Below are positions 5,657 through 6,069 of a stretch of 6,069 bases of DNA, piece after piece. Origin of the DNA: Rhodospirillales bacterium (GTDB lineage Bacteria > Pseudomonadota > Alphaproteobacteria > Rhodospirillales > JAOUPW01); assembly GCA_029879665.1 (NCBI GenBank), contig JAOUPW010000139.1:1-6069 (forward strand). Direction: 5' to 3'. The position numbers and the translations under genes are program-made. Within the stretch, counting starts at the first letter, position 1. Every line of letters begins with the position of its first letter. Below the pieces are notes generated by a model that was not told the DNA's origin, made no database searches, and worked only from the letters and a program-made list of their open reading frames with translations.

Positions 5657-6069
5657 TGGGACAGAAGATCAACCCAATCGGTTTCCGCCTGGGTATTAAC
5701 CGGACCTGGGATTCGCGTTGGTATTCCGACGGTGACTATTCCGTGCTGCTGCATGAAGACTTGAGCATCCGAGAGTATTTGACCAAGCGGTTGCAGCAGG
5801 CCGGCGTGTCCAGAATCGTGATCGAGCGTCCTGCCAAAATGGCGCGGATTACCATCCACACTGCTCGTCCCGGCGTGGTTATCGGCAAGAAGGGCGCGGA
5901 TATCGAAAAACTTCGCGCGGATATTTCAAAACTGACCGGCTCGGACGTGCATCTCAACATTGTTGAGATTCGCAAGCCTGAAATCGATGCTCAGCTTGTA
6001 GCCGAAAGCATCGCCCAGCAACTGGAACGGCGTGTTTCAACCCGCCGCGCCATGAAACGGGCAGTACAA
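5656..6069 (+). CDS. rpsC: 30S ribosomal protein S3, N-terminal part (runs off right edge)
   Basis: 138 codons are present without a stop; the bacterial protein is usually a little over 200 residues, so the C-terminal domain lies outside the window. S3 forms part of the mRNA entry channel of the 30S head. The start [20 protein letters not shown] (1-20) is diagnostic. The type II KH domain is visible with its GKKG loop (77-80) in [16 protein letters not shown] (71-86). The last residues, [14 protein letters not shown], lead into the basic C-terminal half. The start overlaps the rplV stop by one base, with GAGGAG (5642-5647) at 8 nt spacing, which implies coupling. In the standard order rplP would follow. 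Confidence 0.98.
   Translation, partial: MGQKINPIGFRLGINRTWDSRWYSDGDYSVLLHEDLSIREYLTKRLQQAGVSRIVIERPAKMARITIHTARPGVVIGKKGADIEKLRADISKLTGSDVHLNIVEIRKPEIDAQLVAESIAQQLERRVSTRRAMKRAVQ

Noticed and set aside
1..6069. Mobile elements, CRISPR arrays, phage, defence or other accessory systems
   Set aside because: No transposase, terminal repeats, spaced direct repeats or unfamiliar gene were found; every plus-strand gene is a recognised translation component.

Overview
The window is housekeeping translation machinery from a bacterium that is very probably an alphaproteobacterium. The evidence is the EF-Tu sequence, the lengths of L3 (260 aa), L22 (126 aa) and L23 (107 aa with a short N-terminal extension), and the gene order. 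The exact order or family cannot be fixed from this stretch. There is no sign of a mobile element, CRISPR array, defence system or biosynthetic cluster.

Layout. Positions 1-363, minus strand: 5' part of an rRNA 2'-O-methyltransferase gene of the TrmH/RlmB type, running off the left edge. Positions 364-535: divergent intergenic region with a good sigma-70-type promoter facing right (464-491). Positions 536-767: tRNA-Tyr(GTA) and tRNA-Gly(TCC), both with encoded CCA. Positions 768-862: AT-rich spacer with a perfect 9-bp hairpin. Positions 863-2053: tuf (EF-Tu). From 2088 to the right edge comes the S10 ribosomal protein operon in canonical order: rpsJ, rplC, rplD, rplW, rplB, rpsS, rplV and a partial rpsC. 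Gaps between these genes run from 12 bp to small overlaps (ATGA at rplD/rplW, TAATG at rplV/rpsC), so they are almost certainly cotranscribed and translationally coupled. rpsC continues past the right edge.

How it works together. The tRNAs and EF-Tu supply decoding. L3, L4, L23, L2 and L22 are early or core 50S proteins: L2 and L3 lie near the peptidyl-transferase centre, L4 and L22 line the exit tunnel, and L23 sits at the tunnel exit. S10, S19 and S3 are 30S head proteins. The leftward methyltransferase modifies 23S rRNA.

The most notable point is the junction. The left side (RlmB-type gene, tRNA-Tyr, tRNA-Gly) is what normally precedes a second tuf copy (tufB), while the right side (rpsJ onward) is what normally follows tufA in the str-S10 cluster. 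fusA is absent upstream of tuf. This chimeric order was described for Rickettsia prowazekii and attributed to recombination between duplicated tuf genes. Here it could be a real rearrangement or an assembly join across two identical tuf copies. Smaller points are a TTG start on rpsS, an acidic tail on L3, a strong GCG alanine bias confined to tuf, and two mutually exclusive hairpins before tuf.
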